Origin: Sphingomonas sp. SORGH_AS_0879
GTDB taxonomy: Bacteria; Pseudomonadota; Alphaproteobacteria; Sphingomonadales; Sphingomonadaceae
Length of the DNA: 64,000 nucleotides
NCBI RefSeq assembly: GCF_030819175.1
Contig: NZ_JAUTBJ010000002.1
Span: 1,250,001 to 1,314,000, forward strand
Direction: 5' to 3'
The notes beneath the pieces were generated by a model, which did no database searches, was not told the DNA's origin, and worked only from the letters and a program-made list of their open reading frames with translations. Positions 46,793-55,575 of this stretch are shown here, piece after piece; positions within the stretch are counted from its first letter, which is position 1, and the number at the start of each line of letters is the position of its first letter. Made by a program: the position numbers and the translations under genes.

Positions 46793-48010
46793 ATGCTGTA
46801 CGACGCCTATGAAATGCAACGCTCGATGCTGGCGGGGGCGAGCGCGCTGGCCAATTTCGGCGCGGGGCTGCTCCAGAACCCGGCCAACCCCTTCGCCTAT
46901 TTCGGCGGCGGCGCGATCATGGGATCGGCGCTGGAGGTCTTCGCCCATGCCTCCGCGCCGCGCGGCAAGCCCGCCTTCGGCCTGACGAAGACGGAGATCG
47001 ACGGGCGCGAGGTGGCGGTCCATGAGGAGATCGTGGCGCGCAAGCCCTTCGGCCAGCTCAAGCGGTTCCGCCGCGAGGGCGTCGAGGACAGCCCCAGGCT
47101 GCTGATCGTCGCGCCCATGTCGGGCCATTACGCCACGCTGTTGCGCGGTACGGTCGAGCGGATGTTGCCGAGTTGCGAGGTCTATATCACCGACTGGCGC
47201 GACGCGAAGCTGGTGCCCCTGTCCGAGGGTCGGTTCGATTTCGATGATTATGTCGATTACATCATCGACTTCCTGACCGAGATCGGCCCCAATGCGCATA
47301 TGCTGGCGGTGTGCCAGCCCTCGGTCCCCTGCTATGTCGCGGCTTGTGTGATGAGCGCGGACAAGCATCCCTGCACCCCGCGCACCCTGACCCTGATGGG
47401 CGGGCCGGTCGACACGCGCGAGGCGCCGACCGCGGTCAACCTGCTGGCGACCGAGCGTCCCCATGCCTGGTTCGAGCAGAATGCGATCGCGACCGTGCCG
47501 ATGACCTATCCGGGTGCCGGACGGCGGGTTTATCCGGGGTTCCTGCAACTCGCCGGGTTCATGTCGATGAATCTCGGCAACCACATGATTTCGCACTGGG
47601 AGATGTTCAAGCATCTGGTCCAGGGCGACGACGAGAGCGCCGAGGCGACCAAGCGCTTCTACGACGAATATCGCGCGGTGTGCGACATGACGGCGGAATT
47701 CTATCTCCAGACCGTCGAACTGGTGTTCCAGCGCCATGCGCTGCCCAAGGGCGAGATGCTGCACCGTGGCAAGCCGGTCGATCCGGGTGCGATCACCGAT
47801 ATCGGCATCCTGGCGATCGAGGGCGAGCGGGACGATATCTCGGGGCTGGGCCAGACCCGTGCGTCGTTGACGCTGGCGACCCATCTCCCGGATGCGAAGA
47901 AGCGCTATTTCATGGCCGAGAATGTCGGCCATTACGGTATCTTCAACGGCTCGAAATGGCGCAACCGCATCGCGCCGGTGGTTGAGGAGTGGATCAAGGC
48001 GAACGGATAA
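46793..48010 (+). CDS. phaZ: Intracellular polyhydroxyalkanoate depolymerase
   Basis: A 405-residue enzyme that mobilises stored PHB granules. It matches the intracellular PhaZ family: the nucleophile is a cysteine, C174 in LAVCQPSVP, in place of a lipase-box serine. An alpha/beta-hydrolase frame surrounds it (LLIVAPMSGHYATLLRGT upstream, ENVGHYGIFNG with the catalytic His near the end). The ATG at 46793 (MLYDAYEMQ) is the family start. The gene stands alone; no phaC or phasin is nearby. Confidence 0.94.
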   Translation: MLYDAYEMQRSMLAGASALANFGAGLLQNPANPFAYFGGGAIMGSALEVFAHASAPRGKPAFGLTKTEIDGREVAVHEEIVARKPFGQLKRFRREGVEDSPRLLIVAPMSGHYATLLRGTVERMLPSCEVYITDWRDAKLVPLSEGRFDFDDYVDYIIDFLTEIGPNAHMLAVCQPSVPCYVAACVMSADKHPCTPRTLTLMGGPVDTREAPTAVNLLATERPHAWFEQNAIATVPMTYPGAGRRVYPGFLQLAGFMSMNLGNHMISHWEMFKHLVQGDDESAEATKRFYDEYRAVCDMTAEFYLQTVELVFQRHALPKGEMLHRGKPVDPGAITDIGILAIEGERDDISGLGQTRASLTLATHLPDAKKRYFMAENVGHYGIFNGSKWRNRIAPVVEEWIKANG

Positions 48011-48029
48011 GGGGGCGGGCTCCCTACCC

Positions 48030-48137
48030 CCCGTTCAGCCTGAGCGAAGTCGAAGGCCAAGGGAAAACATCAGCCATGCAGCCGGCAAAGGGCATCGCTT
48101 GGCCTTCGACTTCGCTCAGGCTGAACGGGGTGAGTGG
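48030..48137. repeat. Family D inverted repeat
   Basis: CAGCCTGAGCGAAGTCGAAG, a spacer of about 50 bases, then its inverse CTTCGACTTCGCTCAGGCTG. It follows phaZ and precedes a strong terminator. The copy at 44.6 kb has the opposite arm order. Confidence 0.8.
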
Positions 48138-48146
48138 TAGAATAGA

Positions 48147-48182
48147 AAACGCCCGGAAGCCGCATGGCCTCCGGGCGTTTTG
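48147..48182. terminator. Bidirectional rho-independent terminator
   Basis: AAAACGCCCGGA...TCCGGGCGTTTT: a long GC stem with an A-run on one side and a T-run on the other, so it can end transcripts from both phaZ (plus) and the pyridoxamine-oxidase-like gene (minus), which converge here. Confidence 0.88.
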
Positions 48183-48199
48183 CGTTCCGGTGGAGCGGT

Positions 48200-48679
48200 T
48201 TACGCGACCGAGCCCACCACCGCATGGCTGGACGACTCATCCGATCGGATGGTTCCGCCGAACAGCATCTTTACCCGGCCCGACAGCGAGATGTCGGTTT
48301 CCCACAACTCGGCCGAATGGATGTCGAAGCGCAGCAGCGTCAGGTTCGGGTCCGACTTGCCCTGCGGGAACCAGGCCTCGACCTGCTTATTCCACAGCTT
48401 GTCGATCTGCGCCGGATCATTGTCCTTCGACACATGGCCCGACAGGCAGGCGAAGAAGTCATGTCCCTTGCCGACGAACTGCGCCATCGCCTGACCACCG
48501 CCGGCGATCCGGTTGTCGCGACCGGCGAAGAAGAACAGCGTGTTGGGCTGATCGTCGTCGATCTGCGCGGTCATCGGTTCGGAATGCTGGCCATCGTTCA
48601 GGCCGATCATCACGAACGGGCTGTCCTTCAGCTTGTCGAGGAACTTGGCGGCGATTTCCTGGGGGCTGTCATCGGCCAT
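48200..48679 (-). CDS. Pyridoxamine 5'-phosphate oxidase-like (general stress protein 26 type)
   Basis: A 159-residue split-barrel flavin-binding-type protein. Visible blocks are the opening MADDSPQEIAAKFLDKL, HSEPMTAQIDDDQPNTLFFF (strand pair of the barrel), and the conserved W-F-P-Q-G segment WFPQGKSDPNLTLLRF. These fit the GSP26/PNPOx-like family, which may bind FMN or a related cofactor; the reaction is unknown. ATG at 48679 with GGAG upstream. A candidate EcfG-like promoter (GCAAC-N17-CGTT) lies ahead of it. Confidence 0.85.
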   Translation of the reverse strand: MADDSPQEIAAKFLDKLKDSPFVMIGLNDGQHSEPMTAQIDDDQPNTLFFFAGRDNRIAGGGQAMAQFVGKGHDFFACLSGHVSKDNDPAQIDKLWNKQVEAWFPQGKSDPNLTLLRFDIHSAELWETDISLSGRVKMLFGGTIRSDESSSHAVVGSVA

Positions 48680-48836
48680 CTTGGCTCTCCTGTCCTTGAG
48701 GGTTTGACGGCAGAACGATGCGGAGGCAGGGATGGTTGCGGGAAAGGACGCGAGACTTTCCCGCTGACAAACGGCGCGCATCTTGAAAGAAGGTTCGCGA
48801 CGGCAATTCCGCCGTCACTCACAGAAAGGACCACGG

Positions 48837-48926
48837 ATGTCCGTTGCCGATCTGTGCCTGATCCTGGGCGTCATCATCGCCTTCGCGACCTTGGTCGTGA
48901 AGATCGTTGACGTTCGCAACAGGTAA
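48837..48926 (+). CDS. 29-residue single-span membrane peptide
   Basis: A short ORF not previously called. The ATG follows AAAGGA at good spacing. It encodes one hydrophobic span (about residues 6-22, LCLILGVIIAFATLVVK) and a short basic tail ending VRNR, then TAA. Codon choice is GC-rich like its neighbours. It resembles other small membrane peptides only in shape; no family is recognised. Confidence 0.5.
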   Translation: MSVADLCLILGVIIAFATLVVKIVDVRNR

Positions 48927-48972
48927 GGTGCCCGGCGGGGCTCGGGTAGCAGCCTGGGCCCCAAAGGGATTT

Positions 48973-49002
48973 GAGCCCCGGCCGTAGCAGCGACCGGGGC
49001 TC
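48973..49002. other. Perfect 9-bp stem-loop between the small peptide gene and putA
   Basis: GAGCCCCGG (48973-48981) pairs with CCGGGGCTC (48994-49002) over a 12-base loop. No T-run follows on either strand. It lies 46 bases after the small peptide stop and could be a terminator without a U-tract or part of an RNA. The rest of 48927-49212 shows no gene. Confidence 0.4.
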
Positions 49003-49212
49003 TACAGAAAGGCGGATGTCCTTCGCCTGCGATCCCTATACGCCAGGATCGTCAAAATTTCAATTCCGATGGGAATGGCGAACCGCGCTTCGTATCGTAT
49101 CAAACGATACCCATTCCCGCGATTTCCCGCTAAGCGCTGGTCCATCACAGCCTAGCCATGCGGCCCTCAAGCGCGTCAACCGCGCCGGGTCGCTCGACCG
49201 GAACTTGGACCT

Positions 49213-52179
49213 ATGACCTCTGCCGTAACCGCCGACGCGCGCAAGACCATGAAATCGCTGTATCGCGCGCCCGAACCCGATGTCCTGAAGCCGCTGCTCG
49301 ACCGCGCCGCCGCGACCCCGGAAGCGCGCGAGCGGATCATGGGCCATGCCTCGGGTCTGCTGGCCGATCTGCGGGCGGCGCAGAATCGCGGCTGGGTGAA
49401 CCAGTTCCTTCAAGAGTATCGCCTCAACTCGTCCGAGGGCGTGGCGCTCCTCAGTCTCGCCGAAGCGTTCCTCCGCGTCCCCGATCCTGAGACCGCCGAT
49501 CTCCTCATCGCCGACAAGCTGGGCGAGGCGGACTGGCGCGCGCATACCGGGCGCTCGGCGTCGAAGCTGGTCAACTCCGCCACCTGGGGGCTGGTCGTCG
49601 GCCGCGCGCTGGTGGGCGAGGGCGAGGCGGGGCCGCTCAAGCGGCTGCTGTCGCGCGCGGGCGAGCCGTTCGTCCGCCAAGCGGTCGGGGCCGCGATGCG
49701 GATGATGGGCGAGATCTTCGTGATGGGTCGCACCATTGAGGAAGCCATGCGCCGCATGAAGAAGCCCGAGAACAAGGGCTTCACCGCCAGCTTCGACATG
49801 CTGGGCGAGGCGGCGCGGACGCATGAGGATGCCGAGCGCTATTTCCAGGCCTATGTGAAGGCGATCGATGCGGTGGGTTCGAACCCGGCGGCAGGCCATT
49901 CGGTGTCGGTCAAGCTGTCGGCGCTCCACCCGCGCTACGAACTGCCGCGTGCCTATGAGTGCGTGCCCGCGCTGACCGACATGCTGGCGCAACTCGCGCG
50001 GCAGGCGGCGGACAAGGGCATCGCGCTGACCGTCGATGCCGAGGAGTCCGAGCGGCTGGAGATGAGCCTCGACATTATCGGCGGCGTCGCGGCGCTACCC
50101 GCGCTCAAAGGCTGGGACGGGTTCGGCATGGCGGTGCAGGCCTATGGCAAGCGCGCGCGTTCGGTCATCGCCTGGGCGAACGGGCTCGACCGGATCATGA
50201 ACGTCCGTCTGGTCAAGGGTGCCTATTGGGACAGCGAGATCAAGCGGACCCAGGTCGAGGGCCTTAACGATTATCCGCTCTTCACCCGCAAGGCGGCGAC
50301 CGACGTGTCCTATCTGGCGGTCGCCAAGGACATGCTGGCGGCCGAGAATATCCGCCCCGCCTTTGCCAGCCACAATGCGCTGACCGTTGCGACCATTTTG
50401 GAATGGGCGGGCAATTCCCACGACTTCGAGTTCCAGCGGCTGCACGGCATGGGCGATGGTCTGTACGAGCGGCTGGTGCGCGAGCATGGCCATAAGTGCC
50501 GCATCTATGCCCCGGTCGGCGGGCACCGCGACCTGCTGGCCTATCTGGTCCGGCGTCTGCTGGAGAATGGCGCGAATTCCAGCTTCGTCCATCAGCTCGC
50601 CGATGCGCGGCTGACCGAGGCGGAGATCCTCGCCGATCCGGTCGCCAAGATCGCCGCCGTGGGCGGGGCGCGGCACCCGAGCATTCCGCTGCCCATCGAC
50701 CTGTTCGCGCCGGGGCATCGCAACTCGACCGGCATCGACCTCAGCGACATCGCGACGCTCGATGCGACGGTGAAGGCGGTGGCCGCCCCCGCCGTGACGC
50801 CGGTGGCCGCGACGGCGGACGTGGCGTCGCTGGTCGCGCGCGCCGATGCGGCCTTCCCGGCCTGGAACGCGACGCCGCTCGACACCCGTGCCGCCGTGCT
50901 GGAGAAGCTGGCCGACCTGTTGGAGCAGGACCGCGAGCGGCTGATGGCGATTCTGGTGCAGGAGGCGTCCAAGACCATCCCCGACGCGATCGGCGAGGTC
51001 CGCGAGGCCGCCGATTTCTGCCGTTATTATGCGCAACAGGCGCGCGCGCGGCTCGGTTCGGTCGAACTGCCCGGACCGACGGGCGAGCGCAACACGCTGC
51101 ACCTCGAAGGGCGCGGCGTCTGGGCGACGGTCGCGCCGTGGAACTTCCCACTGGCGATCTTCCTGGGCCAGACGGTGGCGGCGCTCGTCACCGGCAATAC
51201 CGTCGTCGCCAAGCCCGCGCCGCAGACGCCCGCCATCGCGGCGGCGGCGGTCGAACTGGCCTACCGCGCGGGCGTGCCGCGCGACGCGCTGCTGCTCGCG
51301 GTCGGCGGGCCGGACGTGGGCCAGCAATTGACCGAGGATCACCGGATCGCGGGTGTCGCCTTCACCGGATCGACCGCCACCGCCAAGCGGATCGCGCGGA
51401 CGCTGGTGGCGGATGACGACCGTCCGATCGTGCCGCTGATCGCGGAGACGGGCGGCATCAACGCGATGATCGTCGATTCGACCGCGCTGCCCGAACAGGT
51501 GGTGGCGGACGTCATCACCTCGTCCTTCCGCTCGGCGGGGCAGCGTTGCTCGGCGTTGCGGCTGTTGCTGGTGCAGGCGGATGTCGCCGACAATGTCATC
51601 GAAATGCTGAAGGGCGCGATGGAGACGCTGGTGCTGGGCGCGACCGGCAATCCGGCGACCGATGTCGGCCCGGTGATCGACCGTGCCGCTTACGACAAGC
51701 TGATGGCGTACCGCGCGGCGATGGCGAGCAAGACGATCAAGACGCTCGACGCGCCTGCCGAAGGCCTGTTCGTGCCGCCGACGCTGATCCGGCTCGACCG
51801 CGTCGAGGATCTGAACCAGGAATGGTTCGGCCCGATCCTGCACGTCGCGACCTGGGAAGCGGGTACGCTGTCCGAGACGATCGCGAAGGTGAATGCCAAG
51901 GGTTACGGCCTGACCATGGGCCTGCACAGCCGTATCGCCCGCGCCGGTGAGGTGGCGGAGAGCGAGGCGGCGGTCGGCAACCTCTATATCAACCGCTCGA
52001 TGATCGGTGCGGTGGTGGGCAGCCAGCCCTTTGGCGGCGAGGGCCTGTCGGGCACCGGGCCGAAGGCGGGTGGGCCGCATTACCTCTACCGATTCTGCGC
52101 GGAACGGGCGGTGTCGGTGGACACGACGTCGGCGGGTGGCAATGCCACGCTGTTGTCGCTGGACGAAGGCGGGATCTGA
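49213..52179 (+). CDS. putA: Bifunctional proline dehydrogenase / glutamate-semialdehyde dehydrogenase
   Basis: A 988-residue enzyme that oxidises proline to glutamate in two linked steps. The proline dehydrogenase barrel (FAD) covers about residues 85-470, with SVKLSALHPRYE and RLVKGAYWDSEIKR. The aldehyde dehydrogenase domain covers about 530-975, with catalytic Glu745 (AETGGINA) and Cys779 (SAGQRCSALR). It lacks the N-terminal ribbon-helix-helix domain of E. coli PutA, so it should not repress its own gene. The ATG at 49213 was chosen as the first in frame; its ribosome-binding site is weak. Confidence 0.96.
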   Translation: MTSAVTADARKTMKSLYRAPEPDVLKPLLDRAAATPEARERIMGHASGLLADLRAAQNRGWVNQFLQEYRLNSSEGVALLSLAEAFLRVPDPETADLLIADKLGEADWRAHTGRSASKLVNSATWGLVVGRALVGEGEAGPLKRLLSRAGEPFVRQAVGAAMRMMGEIFVMGRTIEEAMRRMKKPENKGFTASFDMLGEAARTHEDAERYFQAYVKAIDAVGSNPAAGHSVSVKLSALHPRYELPRAYECVPALTDMLAQLARQAADKGIALTVDAEESERLEMSLDIIGGVAALPALKGWDGFGMAVQAYGKRARSVIAWANGLDRIMNVRLVKGAYWDSEIKRTQVEGLNDYPLFTRKAATDVSYLAVAKDMLAAENIRPAFASHNALTVATILEWAGNSHDFEFQRLHGMGDGLYERLVREHGHKCRIYAPVGGHRDLLAYLVRRLLENGANSSFVHQLADARLTEAEILADPVAKIAAVGGARHPSIPLPIDLFAPGHRNSTGIDLSDIATLDATVKAVAAPAVTPVAATADVASLVARADAAFPAWNATPLDTRAAVLEKLADLLEQDRERLMAILVQEASKTIPDAIGEVREAADFCRYYAQQARARLGSVELPGPTGERNTLHLEGRGVWATVAPWNFPLAIFLGQTVAALVTGNTVVAKPAPQTPAIAAAAVELAYRAGVPRDALLLAVGGPDVGQQLTEDHRIAGVAFTGSTATAKRIARTLVADDDRPIVPLIAETGGINAMIVDSTALPEQVVADVITSSFRSAGQRCSALRLLLVQADVADNVIEMLKGAMETLVLGATGNPATDVGPVIDRAAYDKLMAYRAAMASKTIKTLDAPAEGLFVPPTLIRLDRVEDLNQEWFGPILHVATWEAGTLSETIAKVNAKGYGLTMGLHSRIARAGEVAESEAAVGNLYINRSMIGAVVGSQPFGGEGLSGTGPKAGGPHYLYRFCAERAVSVDTTSAGGNATLLSLDEGGI

Positions 52180-52224
52180 CGATTATCCTCCCTCGTCCGC
52201 CACGGGAGGGCGGGCGAGGGGGGA

Positions 52225-53268
52225 ATGATGAATTTGCGGGGAACGCGCGCCATTGCGGTGGCGCTGATGCTGACGGTCGGGTGCTGGTCGGGTGGGGCGC
52301 TGGCCGCCGATCCGACGCCGGCGGCAGACAATGCCGAGGCGCAGATCCGCGCTTTTGAACACGGGCTGCACAAACAGACCGGCGATGTCGTGGTGGGCCC
52401 GGCCAAGGCGACGCTGCATCTGGGCGACCGTTATTATTTCCTGCCCGCAGAAGACGCGAAGAAGGTGCTGACTCAGATTTGGGGCAACCCGGCCGATGCG
52501 GTCAGCGATGTGCTGGGTCTCGTCCTGCCGACCGGGACCACGGCGTCGGACAATGTCTGGGGCGCGGTGGTGACCTATGAAGACACCGGCTATGTCAGCG
52601 ACAAGGACGCGCACGACCAGGATTACGACAAGGTCCTGTCCGACATGCGCGAGGGTGCGGCGGAACGGAACGAGGAGCGCCGGAAGCAGGGCTTTCCGAC
52701 GGTCCAGATCGTCGGCTGGGCGCAGCCGCCCTCCTATAATGCGCAGGACCATTCGCTGGTCTGGGCAAGGCAGCTCAAGTTCGACGACAGCAAGGGGCCG
52801 GATTCGCTCAATTACGATGTGCGGCTGCTCGGGCGGCGGGGTGTGTTGAGCCTCAACATGGTGTCCGACATGGGCCATCTGGACGAGGTGCGGGCGGCGG
52901 CGGCCGATTTCGGACGCGCGGCCAGCTTCGATCGCGGCGAAACCTATGCCGATTATGACGCCTCGACCGACAAGACCGCCGAATATGGCCTGGCGGGGCT
53001 GGTCGCGGCAGGTGTCGGCGTGGCGGCGGCGAAGAAGCTGGGCCTGATCGCGATCATTCTCGCATTCGGCAAGAAGTTCATTGCGCTGATCGTCGTGGCA
53101 GGGCTGGCCTTGGTCCGCTGGGGCAAGCGGCTGCTGGGCCGCAAGGACGTCGAGCCGGATGTCGGGGGCGAGCCGGCTTATGCGGCCGAACCCGAGCATC
53201 CGGCCGAACCCGAGCCGGATGCGTCGCCCGCCGCCAAGCCCGCCGGGGATCAGCCCCCGGCGGTGTGA
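52225..53268 (+). CDS. DUF2167-family membrane protein
   Basis: A 347-residue exported protein with a signal peptide (about 1-28, GGALAADP). The domain that follows (about 60-230) matches DUF2167: GDRYYFLPAEDAKKVLTQIWGNP, WGAVVTYEDTGYVSDKDA and FPTVQIVGWAQPPSYNAQDH. Two hydrophobic segments come near 253-300, then an acidic Pro/Glu tail. The function is unknown. Its last 19 bases overlap the end of the convergent MscS gene. Confidence 0.88.
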   Translation: MMNLRGTRAIAVALMLTVGCWSGGALAADPTPAADNAEAQIRAFEHGLHKQTGDVVVGPAKATLHLGDRYYFLPAEDAKKVLTQIWGNPADAVSDVLGLVLPTGTTASDNVWGAVVTYEDTGYVSDKDAHDQDYDKVLSDMREGAAERNEERRKQGFPTVQIVGWAQPPSYNAQDHSLVWARQLKFDDSKGPDSLNYDVRLLGRRGVLSLNMVSDMGHLDEVRAAAADFGRAASFDRGETYADYDASTDKTAEYGLAGLVAAGVGVAAAKKLGLIAIILAFGKKFIALIVVAGLALVRWGKRLLGRKDVEPDVGGEPAYAAEPEHPAEPEPDASPAAKPAGDQPPAV

Positions 53269-54428
53269 TGCACCTCGACCGGCTGGACCTGGGGATAGGG
53301 CATGACCAGCGTCCCGTCCGGCGCGGCGGTGAAGGTCGTCTGCGTCGGATAGGGAATGGAAATCCCCTCCGCCGCGAAGCGCTTCATGAGTGTCACCAGC
53401 ACCCGGTTGCGCAGGTCGTGCGCGGTGGCCCAGTCGTCGCCGGGCACGTCGAATTGCAGCGCGAAGTCCAGGCTCGACGCGCCGAAATTCTCGAACCCGG
53501 CGCGCGCGACCTTGCCGCCTTCGCCCTCGACGATGTCCGTCAGCAGTTGCGGCACGCGCGCCAGCGTGTCGGGCGGGGTTTCGTAGGCGACGCCGATCAT
53601 GAACGACAGGCGGACATGGTCGCGCACCGTGGTGTTCTGGATTTCCTTGTCGAGCAGTTGCCGGTTCGAGATGATCCGAAGCTCGCCGGTAAAGGCGCGG
53701 ATGCGGGTGGATTTCAGGCCGATCGACTCGATCACGCCGCTGGTGGTGCCATAGCTGATCTTGTCGCCGCGCCGGAACGGCCGGTCGAAGATGATGGCGA
53801 GCGCGGCGAACAGGTCGCCGAAGATGCCCTGCGCCGCCAGCCCGATGGCGATGCCGCCGACGCCCAGACCGGCGACCAGGCCGGTGACGTTGACGCCCAG
53901 ATTGTCGAGCACCACGACCAGCGCGATGGCGAACAGCACCGCCGTCACCAGTAGCCGGATCAGCCCCATGGCGGAGAGCAGCGCCTCGCCCGAATAATGC
54001 TCTGACTGGGTGCGGTGCTCGATGGTGCCGAGGATCAGTTCGCGCGCCCAGATCGCCGCCTGGAAGACACTGGCGACGGTGAACAGGAAGTTGATCGTCT
54101 TGGCGACTTCGCCCGGTGCGCCCGCATAGCCCGACACGAGTTGCGCGGCGAGCGTGACGATGAAGAACATGTTGGTCCGCGCGATCGCATGGCCCAGGAT
54201 CACGCCCCAGCCGCCCGCGAAACCCGGACGGCTGCAAAGCCTGTCGCCCAGCTTGCGTACCCAGAGCAGCGCCAGCACGATGACCGCGCCGAAGCCGATC
54301 GCGATCAGCACCTTGAGCCAGTAATCCTGCACCCATTGATAGGTCGCGTTGACGATGCCCCCGACCTGATCGGGGATGCGGGAGCCGTCGAAGATCGGTG
54401 CCTCGGGCGAGGTATTGTTCGTCGCCAT
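53250..54428 (-). CDS. MscS-family mechanosensitive ion channel
   Basis: A 392-residue inner-membrane channel that opens under hypo-osmotic stress. Four or five membrane spans occupy about 35-200; the pore-lining TM3-like segment is GLGVGGIAIGLAAQGIFGDLFAALAI, followed by the beta domain FDRPFRRGDKISYGTTSGVIESIGLKSTRIRAF and a C-terminal alpha-beta region. It starts 24 bases after the topoisomerase IB stop and probably shares its transcript. Confidence 0.93.
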   Translation of the reverse strand: MATNNTSPEAPIFDGSRIPDQVGGIVNATYQWVQDYWLKVLIAIGFGAVIVLALLWVRKLGDRLCSRPGFAGGWGVILGHAIARTNMFFIVTLAAQLVSGYAGAPGEVAKTINFLFTVASVFQAAIWARELILGTIEHRTQSEHYSGEALLSAMGLIRLLVTAVLFAIALVVVLDNLGVNVTGLVAGLGVGGIAIGLAAQGIFGDLFAALAIIFDRPFRRGDKISYGTTSGVIESIGLKSTRIRAFTGELRIISNRQLLDKEIQNTTVRDHVRLSFMIGVAYETPPDTLARVPQLLTDIVEGEGGKVARAGFENFGASSLDFALQFDVPGDDWATAHDLRNRVLVTLMKRFAAEGISIPYPTQTTFTAAPDGTLVMPYPQVQPVEVHHTAGG

Positions 54429-54452
54429 GGGGACTCCTGAATGGATGGGCGG

Positions 54453-55454
54453 TCAGGCCGCCTTGCTGGCCGGGGTTCCGGCTTCGAGAAACGCGATCAG
54501 CCCGCATTCGACGCGGGACAGCCCGGCACGGGCACGCGGCAGGCGGAGAGCCTGGCGGAAATCGGCCTGCCCCTCCTTCACCAGCGCGATCAGCGAGGGG
54601 TGGACATAGGATTTGCGCGCGATGGCGGGGGTGTTGCCCAGCTTCTCCACGACCGGCTCCAGCATCGCCTTCAGGCTGAGGTCCGCCTCGGCCAGCGCCA
54701 GCGCCTCGAACGCGGCGACGCTGGCGGCCCAGGTACGGAAATGCTTGGCGGTGAAGTCGCAGCCGGTCGCCTCGCGGATATAGCAATTCACGTCGGAGGA
54801 GGTGACCGGGTTCGCCTCGCCCTCCTCGTCCACCCAGGCGAAGAGATGCTGTTCGTCCAGATCCTGGCACCGCTTGACGAAGCTGGCCAGCGACCGGTCG
54901 GTCAGGGTCATGTCGCGCATCTTGCCCGACTTGCCCCGATAGCGGAGACGCAGGGTGGCGCCCTTCACCTGCCCGTGGCGCTTGCGCAGGGTGGTCGCGC
55001 CGAAACTCTTGTTGGTCGCGGCATAGGCCTCGTTCCCGACGCGGATATGGCCGTTGTCGAGCAGCCGGACGACGGCGGCGACCGCGCGTTCCTTGCACAG
55101 CCCGCGCTTCTTCAGATCCGCCTCGACGCGCTTGCGGAGCCGGGGCAGCGCATGGCCGAACGCGGCGCAGCGTTCATATTTGGCCGCTTCCTGCGCCTCG
55201 CGAAAATCGGCGTGATAGCGATATTGCTTGCGGCCCTTCTCGTCCCAGCCGACCGCCTGGATATGGCCATTGGCGCGCGGACAGAACCAGGCGTCCTTGT
55301 ACGCGGGGGGCAGGCCAATGCGGTTCAGCCGGTCGATCTCTCGCGCGTCGGTGATCCGCTCGCCCTTGGGGCTCCAATAGGCCCAATGCCCGCGGACCTT
55401 GGTCCGGGTGATGCCGGGCTTGCTGTCGTCGCAATAGACTAATCGGGTCGCCAT
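54453..55454 (-). CDS. DNA topoisomerase IB
   Basis: A 333-residue type IB topoisomerase (poxvirus-like), which relaxes both positive and negative supercoils. The N-terminal domain (about 1-85) has ITRTKVRGHWAYWS and IGLPPAYKDAW. The catalytic domain follows with LRLRYRGKSGKM and KHFRTWAASVAA, and the nucleophile Tyr283 in ARKSYVHP. The ATG at 55454 (MATRLVYCDD) has a GAGAGAG upstream. It is divergent from the DJ-1 gene across a candidate shared stress promoter and is followed by MscS. Confidence 0.93.
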   Translation of the reverse strand: MATRLVYCDDSKPGITRTKVRGHWAYWSPKGERITDAREIDRLNRIGLPPAYKDAWFCPRANGHIQAVGWDEKGRKQYRYHADFREAQEAAKYERCAAFGHALPRLRKRVEADLKKRGLCKERAVAAVVRLLDNGHIRVGNEAYAATNKSFGATTLRKRHGQVKGATLRLRYRGKSGKMRDMTLTDRSLASFVKRCQDLDEQHLFAWVDEEGEANPVTSSDVNCYIREATGCDFTAKHFRTWAASVAAFEALALAEADLSLKAMLEPVVEKLGNTPAIARKSYVHPSLIALVKEGQADFRQALRLPRARAGLSRVECGLIAFLEAGTPASKAA

Positions 55455-55479
55455 CGCTCTCTCTCGGGTCGTCTTTGCA

Positions 55480-55529
55480 AATGCGCCGCCGGTCGCTTCG
55501 TTCCGGAACGGCCGATGCGGTCGCGGGTT
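55480..55529. promoter_or_regulatory. Candidate bidirectional EcfG (general stress sigma) promoter
   Basis: A 12-bp perfect palindrome CGTTCCGGAACG (55499-55510) supplies a GGAAC box on each strand. On the plus strand GGAAC (55505-55509) is followed at 16 bases by GGTT (55526-55529), 46 bases before the DJ-1 gene. On the minus strand GGAAC (55504-55500) is followed at 16 bases by CATT (55483-55480), 25 bases before topoisomerase IB. The known EcfG consensus is GGAAC-N16/17-CGTT, so each side has a perfect -35 and a 3/4 -10. Confidence 0.55.
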
Positions 55530-55575
55530 CTGGAGGAGCCTTTCCCCCGAGGCGTTTCCCGACAGGAGTTTTCCC

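Noticed and set aside
42516..46812. Plus-strand frames of 670 and 668 codons opposite GH84 and the ABC transporter
   Set aside because: Shadow frames of genes with intact catalytic motifs on the minus strand.
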